Source of the DNA: Bacteroidales bacterium SW299
GTDB taxonomy: Bacteria > Bacteroidota > Bacteroidia > Bacteroidales > Bacteroidaceae
DNA: 38,585 nucleotides
Assembly (NCBI GenBank): GCA_019550975.1
Contig: SDWH01000027.1
Span: 1 to 38,585, forward strand
Direction: 5' to 3'
Shown: positions 6,902-16,064 of the stretch, in pieces
Layout of the letters: the number at the start of each line of letters is the position of its first letter
Position numbering within the stretch: position 1 is the first letter of the stretch
The notes under the pieces: generated by a model
What the model was told of the DNA's origin: nothing
The model's database searches: none
Seen by the model: only the letters and a program-made list of their open reading frames with translations
Program-made: the position numbers and the translations under genes

Positions 6902-7714
6902 ATGGAAAGACCGGATTTCAACATCGTTTTCGTGGGAGCAGGAAATGTCGCTTCCTGTCTGGCTCCCGCGCTCATGCAGAAGGGATGCCGCATCGTGCAA
7001 GTATACAGCCGCACGCAAGAGTCTGCGCAGACACTCGCCCGAAAAGCGGACTGCCCTTATACGACCGATCTGACACAAATATCGGGCGAAGCGGATCTGT
7101 ATATCGTTTCGGTCAAAGACGACGCGCTTGATGATGTCACCGCACGGCTCGCATGCAGCGGAAATCCCGACGCGCTGTATGCGCACACTGCCGGAAGCAT
7201 GCCGATGGACGTATGGAAAGGCAAGATTCGCAGATACGGGGTGCTCTATCCGATGCAGACTTTCAGCAAGCAGCGGGCTGTCGATTTCTCTGCCGTTCCT
7301 TTTTTCATTGAGGCGAACTCAGAAGAAGATGCCTGCCTGCTGAAAGAAGTAGCCGGAAGAGTCAGTCCGAGAATTTATGAAGCTTCATCCGAGCAGCGCA
7401 GGTATCTCCACATCGCAGCCGTATTCGCATGCAACTTTACCAACCACATGTATACCCTCTGCGACCGGCTGCTTGCTGCCCATGGACTCCCCTTCGAGTC
7501 TATGCTCCCGCTGATTGACGAAACGGCACGGAAAATACACGAACTGCCGCCGCTGGAAGCGCAGACCGGTCCGGCCAGAAGGAACGACCGGAATGTAATC
7601 GGCCGGCACCTGGACATTCTAAAGAAGGAGGCACCGGAACTGGCTGACCTGTACGGTATGATAAGCCGGAGCATCCATACGTATGAACTCAACAACAAAA
7701 TGACATCAAAATGA
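6902..7714 (+). CDS. Rossmann-fold DUF2520 protein (oxidoreductase-like)
   Basis: 270 aa. An N-terminal NAD(P)-binding fold opens with [17 protein letters not shown] (GxGNxA type), followed by [16 protein letters not shown] and a [12 protein letters not shown] strand, like pyrroline-5-carboxylate or ketopantoate reductases. [11 protein letters not shown] is the usual mid-motif, and the C-terminal all-helical DUF2520 domain includes [14 protein letters not shown]. The catalytic reaction of this family is not established to my knowledge. Its last 4 nt overlap the start of the KdsC-type gene (ATGA), indicating coupled translation. Confidence 0.88.
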   Translation: MERPDFNIVFVGAGNVASCLAPALMQKGCRIVQVYSRTQESAQTLARKADCPYTTDLTQISGEADLYIVSVKDDALDDVTARLACSGNPDALYAHTAGSMPMDVWKGKIRRYGVLYPMQTFSKQRAVDFSAVPFFIEANSEEDACLLKEVAGRVSPRIYEASSEQRRYLHIAAVFACNFTNHMYTLCDRLLAAHGLPFESMLPLIDETARKIHELPPLEAQTGPARRNDRNVIGRHLDILKKEAPELADLYGMISRSIHTYELNNKMTSK

Positions 7715-8229
7715 TAAATTACGACCTCACAAAAATCAAGGCTTTATTCTTCGACGTAGACGGTGTGCTGAGCGGTGAAACCGTGGGGCTTCACCCAAAC
7801 GGCGACCCGATGCGCACGGTGAACATCAAGGACGGCTATGCACTCCAGCTGGCCGTAAAATGCGGACTGCACGTGGCCATCATCACCGGAGGAAAGACCG
7901 AAGCCGTCAGAAAGCGTTACGAAGGACTGGGCATCAAGGATGTGTATCTGGGAGCCGCGGTCAAAACCAAAGAATACAACGAACTGCTCCAGAAATACAG
8001 CCTCAAGCCAGAAGAAGTGCTCTATATGGGCGATGACATTCCCGACTACGAGGTACTGCAACTGGTGGGCCTTCCCTGCTGCCCTGCCGATGCAGCCCCC
8101 GAAATCAAGGCCATCTGCAAATACATCTCTCACCGCAACGGAGGTTACGGATGCGGACGTGACGTAATCGAGCAGGTGCTCCGCGCCCAGGGGAAATGGA
8201 TGTCGCACCAGGAGGCCTTCGGATGGTAA
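7711..8229 (+). CDS. kdsC: KdsC-type HAD phosphatase (KDO-8-phosphate phosphatase)
   Basis: 172-aa cap-less (C0) HAD phosphatase. Motif I is FFDVDGVLS with nucleophile D15 and acid/base D17, motif II is IITGGK near residue 58, and motif III is MGDDIPDYE with D108 and D109. Length and the HPNGDP insert fit tetrameric KdsC enzymes, which release phosphate from KDO-8-phosphate for lipid A core synthesis. A related branch acts on KDN- or sialic-acid-9-phosphates, so the exact substrate is an inference. It overlaps the DUF2520 gene by 4 nt and is followed by an 82-nt gap before maf. Confidence 0.88.
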   Translation: MINYDLTKIKALFFDVDGVLSGETVGLHPNGDPMRTVNIKDGYALQLAVKCGLHVAIITGGKTEAVRKRYEGLGIKDVYLGAAVKTKEYNELLQKYSLKPEEVLYMGDDIPDYEVLQLVGLPCCPADAAPEIKAICKYISHRNGGYGCGRDVIEQVLRAQGKWMSHQEAFGW

Positions 8230-8311
8230 ACTGCTTGCAGGGGCAGGCCGAAGCCGATGCTTCTCTGCCTCCTCTAGCTTATCTAACTGCTTTAACTATG
8301 CTTTAACGGAT

Positions 8312-8896
8312 ATGGAACTGAACAACTTGAAGAAATATCACATCATACTTGCCTCAAACTCTCCGCGCAGACGCGAACTGCTCTCGGGGCTTGGAATAGA
8401 CTATGAAGTAAAAATACTTCCGGGTATCGACGAAAGCTACCCCGAGAACCTGACGGGAGAAGAAATTCCGATGTACATCGCCCGCGAAAAGGCCGACGCT
8501 TATCGCCCGTCTATCAAACCGGACGAACTGATCATCACAGCCGACACAATCGTCTGCCTTGAAGGACAAGTGCTCGGAAAGCCCAAAGACGAGGCAGATG
8601 CCTGCCGGATGCTCCGCCTGCTATCGGGACGCACACACCAGGTAATCACCGGCGTATGTATCACTACAGCCGAAATGCAACGCACGTTCGCGGCTACAAC
8701 GGATGTCACGTTCGACACGCTCAGCGAAGAAGAAATCACCCATTATGTAAACAATTACCGCCCGATGGACAAAGCCGGAGCATACGGAGTGCAGGAGTGG
8801 ATCGGCTTTATCGGCGTGACCCGACTGGAAGGCTCGTACTTCAACGTTATGGGACTTCCCATACAACGGCTCTACAAGGAACTGAAAAGAATCTGA
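8312..8896 (+). CDS. maf: Maf family nucleotide pyrophosphatase
   Basis: 194-aa Maf/YhdE-type enzyme. The signature [12 protein letters not shown] is at residues 13-24, the catalytic aspartate is D78 in ITADTIV, and [17 protein letters not shown] and [11 protein letters not shown] follow. Members of this subfamily hydrolyse dTTP, UTP and modified pyrimidine nucleotides and have been linked to septum inhibition. The position between kdsC and rmuC in the same direction suggests co-transcription. Confidence 0.92.
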   Translation: MELNNLKKYHIILASNSPRRRELLSGLGIDYEVKILPGIDESYPENLTGEEIPMYIAREKADAYRPSIKPDELIITADTIVCLEGQVLGKPKDEADACRMLRLLSGRTHQVITGVCITTAEMQRTFAATTDVTFDTLSEEEITHYVNNYRPMDKAGAYGVQEWIGFIGVTRLEGSYFNVMGLPIQRLYKELKRI

Positions 8897-8909
8897 GCAG
8901 GAGGAAGCT

Positions 8910-10298
8910 ATGGAAATGGTCTTTTTGCTCATCGGACTTGCCGCCGGAGTCATTACCGGATATTTTGCCGCAGCGCGCAAGACCGCGGCTCTTAACATGC
9001 AGATCCAAATGCAGCAGACGCACGCGCAAGACTTGCTGAAGGCGGAAGAACAGAAGGCCGGAGCCTTGATGGAACAGGAAAAGCGCGAAAAGGAACTGCT
9101 TCGAATGCAATTGAACGAAGCTGTGAAAGAACTGAACGGAAGCCGGCAAAGGGAAGCCGCGTTGCAAACGGAAAACCGCAACCTGAATGAAAAGCTGGAA
9201 CAGCAGAAAGAGGAAATAGCCAACCTGCACAATCAGTTCAAGCTGGAGTTCGAAAACATCGCCAACCGCATTTTCCAGCAGAAAACAGAGAGTTTCAACA
9301 AGCTCAACGCCGAAAGCCTTGCTGCCCTGCTGAAGCCTTTCGGCGATAACCTACAGGAGTTCAAGCACCAGGTAGCGGAAGTTTATGACAAGGAATCCAA
9401 ACAGCGTTTCTCGCTCGAAGACCGCATCAAGGAACTGATGCAGCTCAACAGGCAGATCAGCGACGAGGCAAACAATCTGACCCGTGCGCTGAAAGGTGAC
9501 TCAAAAATGCAGGGAAACTGGGGGGAAATGATTCTTGAAACAATTCTCGAACGTTCCGGGCTGAGAGAAGGAGAAGAATATTTCCGTCAGGAATTTCTGA
9601 AAGGCGAAAACGGGGAACCGCTCAAAAATGAGTCCGGACAAAAAATGCAGCCGGACGTTCTGGTCAAATATCCCGACAACCGTCAGGTCATTATCGACTC
9701 AAAGGTTTCGCTGACAGCATACGCCAACTATGTAGGATGTGAGGACAAGGACAAGCGCGGCCAATACCTGAAAGCGCATCTGAATTCGGTCAAGACGCAC
9801 ATCGACGAATTGAGCCGGAAGGACTATTCAAGATACGATGCCCAGGCACCCGACTTTGTGATGATGTTCATTCCCAACGAGCCTGCCTATCTGCTGGCTT
9901 TGCAGACAGACCATGACCTGTGGAACTATGCGTACCAGCGGAAAGTGGTGCTGATGAGTCCGACCAACCTGATAGCAGCCCTACGCATGGCACTGGACTT
10001 GTGGAAACGGGAATACCAGCTCAAGAACATTCAGGAAATCGTCAACCGCGGAAGCATGCTTTATGACAAGCTTGTCAGCTTTACCGAAACATTCGAAAAA
10101 ATCGGAGACACTCTAACCACCGCCTCCAAAGCTTACGAAACTGCCAGAAACCAGCTTTCAGACGGAAGAGGAAACGTTATCAGTCAAGCCGAAAAGCTGA
10201 GAAGACTGGGCATCACTCCCAAAAAGAAACTTCCCTCCAGCATGTCAGAGGGGGAAGAAGAAATCGGCAATTCCATCAAGAACAGCTTTGACAATTAG
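8910..10298 (+). CDS. rmuC: DNA recombination protein RmuC
   Basis: 462 aa. An N-terminal membrane segment at residues 2-20 ([19 protein letters not shown]) is followed by a long coiled coil (about 25-115) and then the RmuC domain: [52 protein letters not shown] and [19 protein letters not shown]. The D-then-DSK arrangement in the second segment fits a restriction-endonuclease-like fold. The family limits recombination at inverted repeats. An AGGAGG Shine-Dalgarno sequence precedes the start, which is unusual among the genes here. It is the last gene of the plus-strand cluster. Confidence 0.93.
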   Translation: MEMVFLLIGLAAGVITGYFAAARKTAALNMQIQMQQTHAQDLLKAEEQKAGALMEQEKREKELLRMQLNEAVKELNGSRQREAALQTENRNLNEKLEQQKEEIANLHNQFKLEFENIANRIFQQKTESFNKLNAESLAALLKPFGDNLQEFKHQVAEVYDKESKQRFSLEDRIKELMQLNRQISDEANNLTRALKGDSKMQGNWGEMILETILERSGLREGEEYFRQEFLKGENGEPLKNESGQKMQPDVLVKYPDNRQVIIDSKVSLTAYANYVGCEDKDKRGQYLKAHLNSVKTHIDELSRKDYSRYDAQAPDFVMMFIPNEPAYLLALQTDHDLWNYAYQRKVVLMSPTNLIAALRMALDLWKREYQLKNIQEIVNRGSMLYDKLVSFTETFEKIGDTLTTASKAYETARNQLSDGRGNVISQAEKLRRLGITPKKKLPSSMSEGEEEIGNSIKNSFDN

Positions 10299-10312
10299 TG
10301 CCAAGAATACAA

Positions 10313-10360
10313 AAACACAGAGACAGTGTCTGAATCTCAAGCAGACAAAGCTCTGTGTTT
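10313..10360. terminator. Terminator hairpin between rmuC and fructokinase
   Basis: AAACACAGAG at 10313-10322 pairs perfectly with CTCTGTGTTT at 10351-10360. Inside the loop, GTCTG and CAGAC can form a second stem. It lies between two converging genes and carries A and T tracts on the two sides, so it may work in both directions. Confidence 0.55.
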
Positions 10361-10395
10361 CTGTGTTACTGCATATCAGCTTATGAACCAATGCT

Positions 10396-11286
10396 TTATT
10401 TAAGCTTATCTTTCAAGCGGTCGGGCAGCACAGGCATCGCTCCGTTCTGTGTGCAGACAAAGGCCGAAACTTCAACCGCCAGTTTATGTGCCTCTCCTAC
10501 CGGCTTTCCTTTCAAGATAGCTGCCACGAAAGTTGCGGTAAACGAATCACCCGCACCCACCGTATCGGCCACTTCTACCCTCGGAGTCTCTACGAATGAA
10601 ACTTCCCCTGGAGTGAACACATAGCTTCCATTCACGCCGCAGGTCAGAATCAGCATCTTCAAGTTGTATTTGGCAAGCAGAATCCAACACTTGTCCTGCA
10701 AGTCAATGCCCGGATAACCGAACATACGGCTGACAGTCACCAACTCTTCATCATTAATCTTCAGAATGTTGCACTTGCGCATCGAGTTGCAGAGAATCTC
10801 CTTGGTATAGAATCCCTGCCGCAGGTTTATATCGAAAATCTTACACTGTCCATCTCCCTCCGGCATCACATCAAGAAAACGGTTGATGGTTTCGCGTGAA
10901 ACTACACTCCGCTGCGCCAGCGAACCGAAACATACCGCACGTGTCTGACGTGCCAAGCCTTCCAAAGCCGGAGTAAAAGGAATGTTGTCCCATGCCACGC
11001 CCTCCTTGATATCATAACAGGGAACTCCCTCTGCATCCAGTTCCACCTGCACCGTTCCCGTAGGATAAGGAACAACTTCAATCATGCCGTTCAGTTTCTT
11101 TTCACGGAAATTGTCCAGAATTTCAATGCCCAGCTTGTCATCGCCTACGGCACTTACAACCCGGCTTTCCAGCCCGAACTGTGAGATATGATAAGCGAAA
11201 TTTGCCGGAGCACCGCCCAACTTCTTGCCTTCCGGAAGCACATCCCAAAGTGCTTCACCCATTCCAACTACAATCGTGTTATTCAT
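10396..11286 (-). CDS. Fructokinase (PfkB family)
   Basis: 296-aa ribokinase-family sugar kinase. The substrate-side glycine motif GGAPAN is at residues 24-29, and the C-terminal PfkB signature DTVGAGDSF is at 241-249, with D247 as catalytic base. The opening VVGMGEALWDVLPEGKKLGG is typical of Bacteroides fructokinases. It would make fructose-6-phosphate from fructose in the cytoplasm. It is the last gene of the fructan PUL, 12 nt after the MFS gene, in the same position as the kinase of the B. thetaiotaomicron fructan locus. Confidence 0.93.
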   Translation of the reverse strand: MNNTIVVGMGEALWDVLPEGKKLGGAPANFAYHISQFGLESRVVSAVGDDKLGIEILDNFREKKLNGMIEVVPYPTGTVQVELDAEGVPCYDIKEGVAWDNIPFTPALEGLARQTRAVCFGSLAQRSVVSRETINRFLDVMPEGDGQCKIFDINLRQGFYTKEILCNSMRKCNILKINDEELVTVSRMFGYPGIDLQDKCWILLAKYNLKMLILTCGVNGSYVFTPGEVSFVETPRVEVADTVGAGDSFTATFVAAILKGKPVGEAHKLAVEVSAFVCTQNGAMPVLPDRLKDKLK

Positions 11287-11298
11287 GATGATATAAAA

Positions 11299-12462
11299 TT
11301 AATGTTTGATTCTCAAAGTATAAAACAACAGATAAAGCACACCAACCGTCATTACGGCAACAGCACCGTCTTGACCGACCGCATCACTGGCAAACCCCAT
11401 CAGCAGCGGGAACACCGTACCGCCAAACAGTCCCATTATCATCAGTCCGGAAACTTCATTCTTCTTCTCCGGCTCGGCAAGCAAGGCCTGCGAGAACACG
11501 ATAGAAAACACGTTCGAATTTCCAAAACCAATTAAGGCAATACATACATAGATGACGGCAAGCGAATCGAACGCAAACAGCCCGACCATCGCCAGAAGCA
11601 TACAGCATACGCTTATAAGGAAGAACGACCTGGACGATACCGCACGCAGAATGAACGCACCGGAAAAACAGCCGAGTGTACGGAATATGAAATAAAGGCT
11701 GGTTGCAAATCCGGCTTCGGTCAGGCTCATCCCCACACGTTCCATCAGAATCTTCGGAGCCGTAGTGTTCGTGCCGACATCAATCCCCACATGGCACATG
11801 ATGCCAAGGAAAGAAAGCAGGATGAACGGCTTTCCGAGAAGTTTCAGGCAAGCCTTGAAACCTGAGGCACTATCCGCTCTTTCCTCTTCAATGGGAGTGG
11901 CGGAAAGCAGCAGGATGGCAAAGACTGCAATGATCATATAAATAGGGAACAACACGCGCCAGCCCAAGCCGAAATTCGGAATGGCCTGTATAGAACCCCA
12001 CATGGCAATGTAAGGAGCAAGGAATGAAGCGATAGCCTTCACGAACTGGCCGAATGTCAGCGTACTCGCCAGACGGTCACCGGAGATGATGTTGCTCAGA
12101 AGCGGATTGAGAGAAGTCTGCATCAAGGCGTTTCCGATGCCCAGCAGAGAGAACGAACAAAGCATCACTCCATAGCTGTCCCCGAAAATCGGAATCAAAA
12201 GCGATGCGAATGTCACCACAAGGCTGAGCAGTACGGTTTTCTTACGTCCGATTTTATTCATCAAGACCCCCGTCGGCACCGAGAATATCAAAAACCAGAA
12301 GAACACCAACGACGGGAAAATGTTCGCCTCCGAGTCAGTTAGTCCCAAATCGGCTTTCACATAGTTCGACGCAATTCCCACCAGATCAACAAAGCCCATC
12401 GCAAAGAAGCAGAGCATGACGGGAACCAGCTTTCCATATTTCATCTTGTTGTCAGTTGTCAT
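11299..12462 (-). CDS. MFS monosaccharide (fructose) importer
   Basis: 387-aa major facilitator with about 12 membrane helices. The opening GKLVPVMLCFFAMGFVDLVGIASNYVKADLG and the loop GVLMNKIGRKK between helices 2 and 3 fit the FucP-like sugar/H+ symporter branch. It lies between the GH32 gene (23 nt) and fructokinase (12 nt), so it most likely carries the fructose released in the periplasm across the inner membrane. Substrate is inferred from neighbours. Start at 12462 gives MTTDNKMKYGKL; a second Met at residue 7 is possible. Confidence 0.9.
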   Translation of the reverse strand: MTTDNKMKYGKLVPVMLCFFAMGFVDLVGIASNYVKADLGLTDSEANIFPSLVFFWFLIFSVPTGVLMNKIGRKKTVLLSLVVTFASLLIPIFGDSYGVMLCSFSLLGIGNALMQTSLNPLLSNIISGDRLASTLTFGQFVKAIASFLAPYIAMWGSIQAIPNFGLGWRVLFPIYMIIAVFAILLLSATPIEEERADSASGFKACLKLLGKPFILLSFLGIMCHVGIDVGTNTTAPKILMERVGMSLTEAGFATSLYFIFRTLGCFSGAFILRAVSSRSFFLISVCCMLLAMVGLFAFDSLAVIYVCIALIGFGNSNVFSIVFSQALLAEPEKKNEVSGLMIMGLFGGTVFPLLMGFASDAVGQDGAVAVMTVGVLYLLFYTLRIKH

Positions 12463-12485
12463 GATTTTCAGTTAATGGTTAACGG

Positions 12486-14309
12486 TTAATAATTAATTCG
12501 ATAGACCGTCATTGATTTGACTGTGAAGTTTCCACGGACAGACACGAACGACATCTTGTTGTAAGGTTCCGAAGGGAATATCTGATTTGTCATCACGAAC
12601 TTGCCTTCCTCGCCAAAAGCCTCGATGCTTGAACGGTCGACAAACAGACGGAGGCGGATGTTATCCGTTTCAGGTGTCGGAGCAACCGTAACGGCGGGAA
12701 AATCTGTACTGAAATCCACCTTTCCGCTCTCGCTGCGATCCATCACAAACTGCTTGCGCATTACGTCATAATACATCTTCACCTTCTCTCCCTTGCCATT
12801 TTCCAGATTGAACGCAATTCTCGACGCGCCCGCATTCTTGATAGTCATGTCTATCTCATACGCACCTTCATTGCCGTCAATCAGACTCGGCAGCTCATAA
12901 GAGTCGCTCACCTTGAACGAAGGAATCACGGTCTTCCCTTCGCGTGCCTGTTCTATTTCAGCGGAAGGGGCGCATCTCAGCAGCAGCTCCCCATCTTGAC
13001 GGTAAAGCGTAAGGTCGCGCGCAATGGTGTTCGAGCCACGGAACTGCATGGTCGGAAGCACCGCCTGATATTGCCAGTTGCTCATCCAGCCGAGAGCCAC
13101 ACAGCGTCCGGCAGGCGCGTTGTTGAAAGTGACCGTGGCATAATGGTCTTTTCCCCAGTCCATCCATTTGGTTTGTGTCGGCGATTCGTTCACGAACTTC
13201 TTCCCGTCAAACGTTCCGACGAAATATTGGGCTGCATTGCCTCCGAAAGGTCCGCCCGGATTGATGTTGCATATCAGCACCCACTTCTTTTCCTTCGTAC
13301 CTTCCACCGGCAGTTCGATCAAATCCGGACACTCCCATACGCCGCCATGCGCACCCTGCTTTGCGCCGAAACTGCTTTCGTATTTCCAGTCTTTCAGATT
13401 CTTTGACGAATAGAATTCCATCTCCTGTCCGCCTGCAAGCACCATCACCCAATGCTTTCCGGGCGCATACCAAACAACTTTCGGGTCGCGGAAATCACGC
13501 TTGACGGAAGTGACGACCGGATTGTGCTCGTATTTCGTGAAGGTTTTCCCGTTGTCCGTACTGTAAGCCATGCTCTGGGTCTGGGTATCTCCCCACGGGG
13601 TAGACTTTGCGGAAGTATAGAAAGCAATCACCGCTCCCTCGCCGAAACCGGCCGTATTGCCGTAGTCCACCACCGCCGAACCGCTGAATATGGAACCCCA
13701 CGCATCGGGCAGAATGGCATCGCCTTCGAACTTCCAGTTCACAAGGTCAGTAGTAGTGGAATGCCCCCAAGTCATGTTTCCCCACGTGGAGCCGTATGGA
13801 TTGTGCTGGAAATACAGATGCCATACGCCGTCTTTGTAGAACATCCCGTTCGGGTCGTTCATCCATCCGTAGGACGGCGTGTGGTGATAAACGGGACGAA
13901 ACTTCTCACGGTTCGTCGTGTCAAATGTGTCCGACAGGCTTATCTTCTTCCAGCAGAGGGACGATTCGGGCATTCCCTGCACATCAATCGAGATGTCCTG
14001 CCCCTCGTATTCCGACAAATCGAGCGGCACATAATAGTCCACCTTCTCACGCGCCAGACGCACGTTCGCAGCCACGCCCTGATGCTGATTGTTCACTATA
14101 ATATACACTTTGCCTTCCGGCGCATTGTCCTGCACAGGGAGCAGCAAGTATTTCTTCGCCTCTTTGACAAGGACAATGTTCTGCTCGTTGGCCAGAGGGC
14201 GGATCTGCAGGTTTCCCTGTGCACTGGCTATAAGACCGGCACACAAAAGAATCCCCATGCAGGATGTTTTTCTGATGGCAGACAAATCGCTATGTTTCAT
14301 CGTTTTCAT
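12486..14309 (-). CDS. Periplasmic GH32 fructan beta-fructosidase
   Basis: 607 aa. A signal peptide probably ends near residue 30 (IASA before QG) with no lipobox, so the enzyme is likely periplasmic. A DUF4980-type N-terminal beta domain (about 33-125) precedes the five-bladed GH32 propeller. Visible catalytic residues are nucleophile D152 in WMNDPNG (149-155), transition-state stabiliser D275 in FRDPK and acid/base E326 in WECPDL. The C-terminal GH32 beta-sandwich (about 460-607) includes LRLFVDRSSIEAFGEEG. It would remove terminal fructose from imported fructo-oligosaccharides. Levan versus inulin preference cannot be read. It lies 154 nt after the endo-levanase-like gene and 23 nt before the importer gene. 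Confidence 0.92.
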   Translation of the reverse strand: MKTMKHSDLSAIRKTSCMGILLCAGLIASAQGNLQIRPLANEQNIVLVKEAKKYLLLPVQDNAPEGKVYIIVNNQHQGVAANVRLAREKVDYYVPLDLSEYEGQDISIDVQGMPESSLCWKKISLSDTFDTTNREKFRPVYHHTPSYGWMNDPNGMFYKDGVWHLYFQHNPYGSTWGNMTWGHSTTTDLVNWKFEGDAILPDAWGSIFSGSAVVDYGNTAGFGEGAVIAFYTSAKSTPWGDTQTQSMAYSTDNGKTFTKYEHNPVVTSVKRDFRDPKVVWYAPGKHWVMVLAGGQEMEFYSSKNLKDWKYESSFGAKQGAHGGVWECPDLIELPVEGTKEKKWVLICNINPGGPFGGNAAQYFVGTFDGKKFVNESPTQTKWMDWGKDHYATVTFNNAPAGRCVALGWMSNWQYQAVLPTMQFRGSNTIARDLTLYRQDGELLLRCAPSAEIEQAREGKTVIPSFKVSDSYELPSLIDGNEGAYEIDMTIKNAGASRIAFNLENGKGEKVKMYYDVMRKQFVMDRSESGKVDFSTDFPAVTVAPTPETDNIRLRLFVDRSSIEAFGEEGKFVMTNQIFPSEPYNKMSFVSVRGNFTVKSMTVYRINY

Positions 14310-14463
14310 TATTTCTTAATCAAATAATCGACCTTATCATTTTAAAGTTAAATTTTGTCTGGAAAATAAGATTCCGACACGTTTCTCCTTTCACCGGAAA
14401 AAGCAGGCGTTTGCCTCGGACAAAGCACCGGATTGCCTGTGAGCACAAACAGCCCGTTTCCTT

Positions 14464-16041
14464 TCATTCCTGAACGCTTACCTTAATGTCACTCACCTCA
14501 ATCGAACCGCCGTAATTGTTGATTGACCAACAATTCTTCTGTATACCGTAAATACGGTTGGTATAAGCCACATCGTCGTTAATGTAAACCACACAGACCG
14601 AATTGTCCGTATAGACCGTGATGTTGTACACATTGTCAGATGGAGTATTGAACACATACCCGTCTATGCCTTCGATGAAGCCTTTTCCCCCTTCGCCTTC
14701 CTCTTCAAAATTGACTTTTCTCGTTGTTCCCGGTTCCGGATTGACTATGACCGAATAATACTTCTTGGAGTCCGTTCCGCGAACCAACGAGAAGCCGAAC
14801 TTGTCAGAGGCAGAAGCCGTCTTTACCGTAAACGAGATTTTATTGTGCACCTGCAACCTATTGAACAACATGTATGAATCGCCCGTCATCGTGTAAACGC
14901 CATTGTTATTCGCCACTCCCGACTCACTCTGCGACATAATCTTCACTTCTTGCTCCGATGCATACTTCCTGTCGATGCCTTCCACTGCGCCTAAGGTAAG
15001 CGTACCGTCCTCATGCTGGATTATCCTATGAGCCACAAGATTTCCCGCCCATTCCGGTTCGTTCGGAGATGCGCCCACATTCGTATTGTCGTTTCCTGCG
15101 CGTGTCGGACACCATCCCCAAATGTAGCGGTTCGTCCCGTCTGAAGCGGTTTTTCCTGCATAGAATCCCCTTGAATCCAAGAAGCCTTCGTGACTGTCCG
15201 GCCAAGTGACGACATCATTCGCAGTGGCCGCCTTCAATTCGTCCAAAGTGCGTCCCTTGAAATACTGCACCTTGCGGATTACCGCATGTTTCTCTGAATA
15301 GACCAGATACCACCAGTCACCCATCTTGAACAGGTCCGGACACTCATAGAAACGGTCCCACATCATGGTCATGAAAACGCCTGCATGACTCCAGGTCTTC
15401 AAATCGGGCGAAGTGAACTCAACCAGTTTGCCTTTCGTTCCCTCCATCGTGGAAACCAGCATGTGGTATGCGCCGTCATCGCCCTTAAACACAAACGGGT
15501 CACGAAAATCTGACCTGCTGTACCCGTAGTCGCTTCCCGCCAGATAGAACGACCTGTTTTTTGTCCATGCCTTGAAGTCGGGGGAAGTGGCCACCATGAC
15601 CACTTCTTGCCCCGCCGTATGCCCCGTATAGAAGGTATAGTACAGCTTTTCCGCTTCATCATAAATTGTACTTCCCGTCCCGATGGCAGCATCAGGTTCC
15701 GACACCGTTCCTGTAGGAATCAGTTCCCCCAACGAAGTGTACGAAGCCGCATCCGCCGTACTCACCGCCCAGATGGGATGATAAGTTTCCGCATTCGGAC
15801 GATAATCCTGAAGATACAGAACCTTGAAGTCCTTGGCCACCGGATCATAAAACGGCATCGGGTCGCCCACATAGCCCACGTATGGTTTGTAATATGTGCC
15901 GAACGTCATCTCGTCGGTCGAAGCGAAATAAGTCGCTGTTCCGTCCCAGTCCTTTTGCGTCAAGACGGGGTCTTCATCGCTGCAACTGCCCAACGGCAGC
16001 AGCAAAGCAGTCAAAGCTAAAGAGTATATCATTGTTTTCAT
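14464..16041 (-). CDS. Surface GH32 lipoprotein, endo-levanase-like
   Basis: 525 aa from the preferred start MKTMIYSLALT. An in-frame ATG at 16068 overlaps the stop codon of the upstream gene (ATGA) and would add 9 residues. The lipobox LGSC ends at C20, followed by SDEDP, an acidic stretch of the Bacteroidetes surface-export type. The GH32 propeller shows DFRDPFVF and FYECPDLF, with acid/base E233, but the nucleophile motif is reduced to VGDPMPFYD (D60) in place of WMNDPNG. This pattern, the locus order and the C-terminal beta-sandwich match the surface endo-levanase of the B. thetaiotaomicron levan PUL. It would cut long fructan outside the cell for SusCD import. A 154-nt gap follows. Confidence 0.88.
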   Translation of the reverse strand: MKTMIYSLALTALLLPLGSCSDEDPVLTQKDWDGTATYFASTDEMTFGTYYKPYVGYVGDPMPFYDPVAKDFKVLYLQDYRPNAETYHPIWAVSTADAASYTSLGELIPTGTVSEPDAAIGTGSTIYDEAEKLYYTFYTGHTAGQEVVMVATSPDFKAWTKNRSFYLAGSDYGYSRSDFRDPFVFKGDDGAYHMLVSTMEGTKGKLVEFTSPDLKTWSHAGVFMTMMWDRFYECPDLFKMGDWWYLVYSEKHAVIRKVQYFKGRTLDELKAATANDVVTWPDSHEGFLDSRGFYAGKTASDGTNRYIWGWCPTRAGNDNTNVGASPNEPEWAGNLVAHRIIQHEDGTLTLGAVEGIDRKYASEQEVKIMSQSESGVANNNGVYTMTGDSYMLFNRLQVHNKISFTVKTASASDKFGFSLVRGTDSKKYYSVIVNPEPGTTRKVNFEEEGEGGKGFIEGIDGYVFNTPSDNVYNITVYTDNSVCVVYINDDVAYTNRIYGIQKNCWSINNYGGSIEVSDIKVSVQE

Positions 16042-16064
16042 ATTATTGTCGTTTATAAAATTAA

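Noticed and set aside
14398..14416. The small hairpin AGGC-gttt-GCCT with a T-rich run as a terminator inside the fructan operon.
   Set aside because: The stem is only 4 bp. It is too weak to list as a terminator and is mentioned only in connection with the 154-nt spacer.
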